From Bin127 sp965203505 (GTDB taxonomy: Bacteria; Chloroflexota; Dehalococcoidia; Lucifugimonadales; Lucifugimonadaceae): a DNA stretch of 64,000 bases. The stretch spans positions 1,922,001 to 1,986,000 of the forward strand of contig OZ241880.1 in assembly GCA_965203505.1 (NCBI GenBank). Reading direction: 5' to 3'. This document shows, piece after piece, positions 60,115 through 64,000 of this stretch; position 1 is the first letter of the stretch; each line of letters starts with the position of its first letter. The notes beneath the pieces are model-generated. The model was given only the letters and a program-made list of their open reading frames with translations, did not search any database and was not told the DNA's origin. The position numbers were made by a program, and so were the translations under genes.

Positions 60115-61263
60115 TCACGGCGTTGGCGTTGGTGAAGGGGTGGGCGTCGCGGTTGAGGTGGGTGTTGGTGTCGGTGTGCACGTGGGAATGGGCAACATCG
60201 TCGGCGTCGGTTCCGGTGTCGTCGCGGCGTTGGGAGAAGCCGAAGCCTTCACCACCGGCGTCGGTATGATCGCACACGGGGATTCCTGTGGAGGTTCTGC
60301 CGAATCTTCGGCCGCGTCTGGGGCTTCTGAAGCCGCAGCAGCTTTAGCCATTGGGGCTGGCGATGGGGTCGGCACCGGTTCTGCTTCCACCATGACCTCT
60401 TTCTCAACCTCAACCACTCTTTCCACCTCCACCTCCATGACGACTTCGATTTCTTTGATGACTTCAACCTCCTTTTCAACCTCGACAACTTTTTCCACGA
60501 CCACGGTGACTTCCACTTCCTTCTCTACGAAGACATCGCGTTCGACGACCACGACCGTCTGCACGACTGTTTCACCCGCTACCTCCACTTCCTTCTCGAC
60601 CACCACTGTTACGACAACCTCCTTTTCGATTAACACCGTTTGAACTAGGATCGGCGGATCGGCGGACTCAGGCATGTCATGTGGACCACTCGTCCTCGAT
60701 TCTTCCGCTGCACCCACTGCTGCCGGGGCTTCCATGGCCATGCGTTCAGCCTCTACAACGACCTCTTTTTCGACCACTACGGTTTGCACGACCGTTTCAC
60801 CCACCACGCTCAACGATTCGAACGTCCCGGGTGCCGCCTCCGACGAACCGTCAAACCGATCCGTGACATACTCCGATAAATCGCCGATAGTCAACAGCGC
60901 CACTCCCACCAACGCAACGGCCGCGATCGCCAACGGAACATAGAAACCCGCGTTGCGAATCCTCAACCCTCCCATATTTGCACCCGGGTTGAGGATTTTC
61001 TCAATCTCGCGCTCCGAATAACCCCGCTCGGCGAGCGTGTCTGGAGTCAGTACGTACGACCTCGGGGCTTCAATCGTATCGAGTGAACGTAGGAGCTGCG
61101 ACGTCTCGCGCACCGAGCGCGCATCCTCCACGTCGACGCCCGATGACCGCAACATCTCTTCGATACGATCAGGATCTGACTCGTCGGTCGAATCGACGTA
61201 CGCAGAAATCAGATCCTCGGCGGAATCCGATCGACCAAAAAGTCTTTTCAAACGGTCGATCAA
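60115..61263 (-). CDS. single-pass membrane protein with Val-Glu-Lys repeats, likely partner of the ECF sigma factor
   Basis: Residues about 1-100 are soluble (MIDRLKRLFGRSDSAEDLIS opening, helical), one membrane helix follows (FYVPLAIAAVALVGVALLTI), then an outer part with long V/E/K repeats such as VVVEKEVEVAGETVVQTV, and a Pro/Thr-rich end. Such VEKEVxVE repeats are frequent in Chloroflexota membrane proteins. With a sigma factor gene directly upstream, a role as anti-sigma or sensor is plausible, but no zinc anti-sigma motif is seen. TTG start at 61263 follows AGGAGCC. Confidence 0.65.
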   Translation of the reverse strand: MIDRLKRLFGRSDSAEDLISAYVDSTDESDPDRIEEMLRSSGVDVEDARSVRETSQLLRSLDTIEAPRSYVLTPDTLAERGYSEREIEKILNPGANMGGLRIRNAGFYVPLAIAAVALVGVALLTIGDLSEYVTDRFDGSSEAAPGTFESLSVVGETVVQTVVVEKEVVVEAERMAMEAPAAVGAAEESRTSGPHDMPESADPPILVQTVLIEKEVVVTVVVEKEVEVAGETVVQTVVVVERDVFVEKEVEVTVVVEKVVEVEKEVEVIKEIEVVMEVEVERVVEVEKEVMVEAEPVPTPSPAPMAKAAAASEAPDAAEDSAEPPQESPCAIIPTPVVKASASPNAATTPEPTPTMLPIPTCTPTPTPTSTATPTPSPTPTP

Positions 61264-61378
61264 CGCGTTGGGCTCCTAACGGGCACAGCAGGCGATCCAT
61301 ACGCGTTCTCGAATGTTGACATCACCGCCATATCTAAACGACGTTTCAATACGTAGATTCGTTCCATTTCCAGTAGTC

Positions 61379-61969
61379 TCACGAGGTCTGCCCTGCCATT
61401 CTTGCCGGCAACAGTCCTGGGAAACCCCGTAAACAGTCACGCACCCGGCGCCGGGCACGATTCAGCCGAGACTTGATCGTCCCGACGTTCACCCCACAAA
61501 CTTCGGATGCGTCGTCGTAACTCGTTCCCTGGAAGTCGATCAACACGATCACCTCGCGGTGTTCGTGGCTGAGTGCACCGACGCAATGTTCGATCGCATC
61601 TCGCAACTCAGTGTTCATCGCAACGTCCGCGGGCGACGGACCGTCACTCGTCAGCCGTTCTGCAAACACAGCGTCTTCAGCGTCGACTGAAGACTCCCGG
61701 CGTCGGTTTTGACGTCTAAAGTAGTCGTACGCCTTGTTGCGCGCAATCCGCAACAACCAGCCTCGAACATTGTCACCCCTCATCTTAGAGATGCTCCGGA
61801 ATGCCGATATGAAAGTCTCTTGCGTTACATCGTCAGCCATGGAGGGCTGACGCGTCAGACTCATGCTGAAACCGTAAACGGCATCCTGGTGGATCGCCAC
61901 GAGTCGATTGAACGCATCGACATCGCCGCCACGCGCCATCGCCAAAATCAGATGTTCGTCGGGTTGCAT
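61379..61969 (-). CDS. ECF-type RNA polymerase sigma factor
   Basis: Region 2 is seen as AFNRLVAIHQDAVYGFSMSL and DVTQETFISAFRSI, with WLLRIARNKAYDYFRRQNRR as the DNA-melting part. Region 4 has LSHEHREVIVLIDFQGTSYD then DASEVCGVNVGTIKSRLNRARRRVR. The length of 196 fits the ECF group. The ATG at 61969 is chosen for that N-terminus; earlier in-frame codons add 14 residues. It is divergent from the signal peptidase gene with 53 bases between and is followed by its membrane partner. Confidence 0.88.
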   Translation of the reverse strand: MQPDEHLILAMARGGDVDAFNRLVAIHQDAVYGFSMSLTRQPSMADDVTQETFISAFRSISKMRGDNVRGWLLRIARNKAYDYFRRQNRRRESSVDAEDAVFAERLTSDGPSPADVAMNTELRDAIEHCVGALSHEHREVIVLIDFQGTSYDDASEVCGVNVGTIKSRLNRARRRVRDCLRGFPGLLPARMAGQTS

Positions 61970-62022
61970 TCGGTCGCGATGTGGGCGGACAAAATCGTCT
62001 CCGCAATACAATTGCTTACGAT

Positions 62023-62580
62023 ATGTCGAACCAGCTTTGGAAACAGGCGCGCGACATCGCCGAAATGGTGGTCATCACCGCACTCGTTGTCGTCTTCGTC
62101 CGCAATGTTGCCATTACTTACACTGTAAACGGCCCAAGCATGGAGCCGACGTTCGAAGAGGACCACCGCGTTCTCGTCAACCGTCTCGGTGCTATACGTT
62201 TCTGGGGCATCTCGTTATACGGTCAACCAGATTTCCTGTTTGAAGGACCCGAACGCGGCGACATCGTCGTCTTCGAACCACAACAACCCGGTATCGAAAA
62301 AATAGTAAAACGCGTCGTCGCGCTCCCTGGCGACAAAGTCAATATCATCAACGGCACCGTCGAAGTCAACGAAATCGCCACCAACTACTCAGATGAATTC
62401 ACCGACCCCAAATCTCATCTCAAGTACCCGGTCGTTGTGCCCCCAGACAACTATTTCGTTCTGGGTGACAACCGGAGTCAATCGAACGATTCGCGCAACT
62501 GGGGGTACGTCCCAACGGAAGACATCGTCGGCAAAGTGTGGATGCTCTACTGGCCGTGGCAACAGATCTCGGCGTACTGA
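62023..62580 (+). CDS. lepB: signal peptidase I
   Basis: One N-terminal membrane helix (MVVITALVVVFVRNV), catalytic Ser39 in YTVNGPSMEPT and Lys96 in KIVKRVVALPGD, and the GDNRSQSNDSRNWGYV box near the C-terminus are present. It cleaves export signals outside the membrane. At 185 residues it is a typical Gram-positive-size form. The ATG at 62023 precedes the membrane helix; upstream in-frame codons at 61981 belong to the sigma-factor promoter region. Confidence 0.93.
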   Translation: MSNQLWKQARDIAEMVVITALVVVFVRNVAITYTVNGPSMEPTFEEDHRVLVNRLGAIRFWGISLYGQPDFLFEGPERGDIVVFEPQQPGIEKIVKRVVALPGDKVNIINGTVEVNEIATNYSDEFTDPKSHLKYPVVVPPDNYFVLGDNRSQSNDSRNWGYVPTEDIVGKVWMLYWPWQQISAY

Positions 62581-62660
62581 CACCTTTAGGCCTAAGCCAC
62601 CAGGTTCTCGTAAACGCCACCGACGACATTCCCACCAATCGGCGATGAAAACCCGTTAAA

Positions 62661-63107
62661 CTACCACGATCGAAACGGTGGTATGTGGTGCCACCATTTG
62701 CGACTACCGACTTCATTGAGCAGTCTCTGTTCCACTTCTCGCGGAAGTTCAACTTCTGGATGGTCTCGTATCCACCTCAAGCGTTTTTCGACTTCTTTGG
62801 TAATGTATCTTTCCCTAGCCGCTCTACGAATTGCGGTTCGTGTCTCAAACATTTTCCTGATGCCTTCAATGACAAGGGCCAACGCGATGACGTATGCCCA
62901 ATTGAGTTCAGTTACGGCGAGCCGATAGATCCCTATACTCCAGTGGTCTGCCTCAGAGTATACCCACAGCAAGGGGAGCGACAAGGCTCCGACGAGCGCG
63001 AAGCCGCTCCCCTGCCACACGACGCCCCGTTCTTCGAGTGCCGAGTTCAATCCCTCAATCGTCATCCGAGAATCGCCATTCGAATCGCCACGTCGTGCTT
63101 CTTTCAT
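62661..63107 (-). CDS. membrane protein, 148 aa, unknown
   Basis: Two hydrophobic helices (VVWQGSGFALVGALSLPLLW and YRLAVTELNWAYVIALALVI) are followed by a long charged part (ETRTAIRRAARERYITKEVE, then KRLRWIRDHPEVELPREVE). I do not recognise it. The start is the ATG at 63107, whose last bases overlap the stop of the ComM gene (ATGA), so the two are coupled; this is stronger than an in-frame ATG 14 codons later. Confidence 0.65.
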   Translation of the reverse strand: MKEARRGDSNGDSRMTIEGLNSALEERGVVWQGSGFALVGALSLPLLWVYSEADHWSIGIYRLAVTELNWAYVIALALVIEGIRKMFETRTAIRRAARERYITKEVEKRLRWIRDHPEVELPREVEQRLLNEVGSRKWWHHIPPFRSW

Positions 63108-64000
63108 ACCGCTGATTTGTGACGGTACTGCAACGCTTCGGCGAGGTGGTGGTTCTCGATCAAAGCCGTCTGCTCCAGGTCCGCAATCGTGCGGGCTACC
63201 TTCAACACCCGATGGCAAGACCGTGCAGACAACCGCAAGTGCTTCATCGCACTTTGAAGCAGCGACTTCGCATCGTCCGACATCTTGCAGGAGTCCCAGA
63301 CCTCGACCGGCCCCATCAGGGCGTTCGACTTCACATTTGAGCCCTGGAATCGTTCATGCTGCAATCCAACGGCTATGAGGATCCGTTCTCGCGCCGCTGA
63401 AGAACCCTCTTCAGCGGGAGGTTTGATCAACTTGTCGTAGTCCACTCGCGGAACGTCCACGAACATGTCGATTCGATCGATCAACGGCCCAGAAATCCTC
63501 CGCTGATAGCGCGCCACCGCGGGTTCGCCGCACGTGCATGGCTGTTGGTTGTCACCGTGATAACCACACGGGCACGGGTTCATCGCCCCTACCAGCATGA
63601 AACTCGCTGGATAAGTCGTACTCGCCCGAGCCCGGCTGATCGTGACCGAACGATCCTCCAACGGCTGCCGCAGAGTTTCCAAAGTCGCATTGCCGAACTC
63701 CGGCAACTCATCCAGAAACAGTACTCCGCGGTGACTCAGCGTGACCTCTCCCGGTCTGGGGATGCTTCCACCGCCGATGAGACCTGCGTTTGAAATTGTG
63801 TAGTGCGGAGCCCGGAACGGTCGATGCGTGATCAATGGGCTTCCAGACGGCAACAAGCCAGTGACGGAGTATATCGTCGTTACTTCGAGCGCCTCTTCCG
63901 GCGTCATCGGCGGCATGATGGACGGCAAACAACGCGCCAGTAATGTCTTACCGCAACCCGGCGCTCCCATCAACACGATGTTGTGGTGGCCCGCTGCGGA
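63104..64000 (-). CDS. comM: YifB/ComM family Mg-chelatase-like AAA ATPase, 5' part outside the window
   Basis: The C-terminal part of the protein is visible: IVLMGAPGCGKTLLARCLPS (Walker A), FRAPHYTISNAGLIGGGSIP, GEVTLSHRGVLFLDELPEFG (Walker B), VTISRARASTTYPASFMLVG AMNPCPCGY with its Cys-rich insert, RISGPLIDRIDMFVDVPRV and the C-terminal ARTIADLEQTALIENHHLAE region. ComM is a helicase that helps branch migration in natural transformation. The start lies beyond 64000. Its stop overlaps the next gene. Confidence 0.92.
   Translation of the reverse strand, partial: SAAGHHNIVLMGAPGCGKTLLARCLPSIMPPMTPEEALEVTTIYSVTGLLPSGSPLITHRPFRAPHYTISNAGLIGGGSIPRPGEVTLSHRGVLFLDELPEFGNATLETLRQPLEDRSVTISRARASTTYPASFMLVGAMNPCPCGYHGDNQQPCTCGEPAVARYQRRISGPLIDRIDMFVDVPRVDYDKLIKPPAEEGSSAARERILIAVGLQHERFQGSNVKSNALMGPVEVWDSCKMSDDAKSLLQSAMKHLRLSARSCHRVLKVARTIADLEQTALIENHHLAEALQYRHKSAV

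Noticed and set aside
60107..60643. Plus-strand Thr/Ser-rich frame opposite the Val-Glu-Lys repeat protein
   Set aside because: It is the mirror of a repetitive coding sequence; the minus frame has a ribosome site, a membrane helix and a conserved context.

Overview
The window reads like a chromosome segment of an uncultured Chloroflexota bacterium, most likely of the SAR202 or a related lineage. I infer this from the gene repertoire, not from a marker gene. The pointers are two DUF2236 (MpaB-type) oxygenases, a mannonate-dehydratase family enzyme, a DUF1501/DUF1800 pair, Val-Glu-Lys repeat proteins, Pro-Thr-rich fibronectin-III surface proteins with a dockerin-like tail, Uma2 and DinB-type small proteins, and many type II toxin-antitoxin genes. 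Genes lie on both strands in short operons, often with ATGA or GTGA overlaps. TTG and GTG starts are common.

Region by region. 1-4.1 kb: a partial VOC protein, a small unknown gene, then a complete IS1595-family transposon (692-4033) with 23-bp perfect inverted ends, an 8-bp target duplication and passenger genes (a coiled-coil membrane protein, an unknown protein, two lipoproteins, two micro-proteins). 4.1-5.2 kb: a coupled pair of an unknown protein and a TIR-like protein, a candidate defence module. 5.3-14 kb: three tandem DinB-fold proteins, a sugar-acid dehydratase-like enzyme, a membrane protein, flavodoxin, TatD, Uma2, DUF1802, aldo/keto reductase, EVE and YbaK proteins. 14-21.5 kb: a phosphate regulon, PhoB-like regulator, PhoR-like kinase, a PstS with three complete binding domains in one chain, PstC and PstA; no PstB or PhoU follows. 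21.5-36.4 kb: metabolic enzymes (Gfo/Idh/MocA, TPP enzyme, HAD), an MMPL transporter between two DUF2236 genes (one with a C12 tract after its start), three toxin-antitoxin modules, Tag glycosylase, and a two-gene unknown operon. 36.6-38.4 kb: a DUF262/DUF1524 (GmrSD-like) restriction protein.

38.7-48.7 kb holds a short-chain dehydrogenase, a large exported Fn3 protein with two zincin-like domains preceded by a G20 tract, an NHL propeller, DUF1501 and DUF1800 proteins and a beta-hydroxyacid dehydrogenase. 48.7-52.8 kb is a decayed accessory zone: an intact VapBC, higBA remnants, a duplicated dehydrogenase tail, a degenerate pentanucleotide array, a phage-like protein with an HNH-like neighbour, a broken antidote gene and a RelA/SpoT-domain gene with a frameshifted end. 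53-55 kb: an ATPase-Toprim pair lying exactly between two tRNA-Leu(UAG) copies, an attractive candidate defence island. 55.3-64 kb: GH32 and SMP-30 sugar enzymes, a HEPN-like protein, dCTP deaminase, SIMPL protein, an ECF sigma factor with a membrane partner, signal peptidase I and the C-terminal part of ComM/YifB.

Taken together, the window mixes housekeeping operons (Pho regulon, secretion, nucleotide metabolism) with a high density of defence and toxin-antitoxin genes and dispersed intergenic repeats. The best leads for new biology are the ATPase-Toprim pair between tRNA copies, the TIR pair, the cargo-bearing IS1595 element, the three-domain PstS and the antitoxin with a duplicated C-terminal segment.
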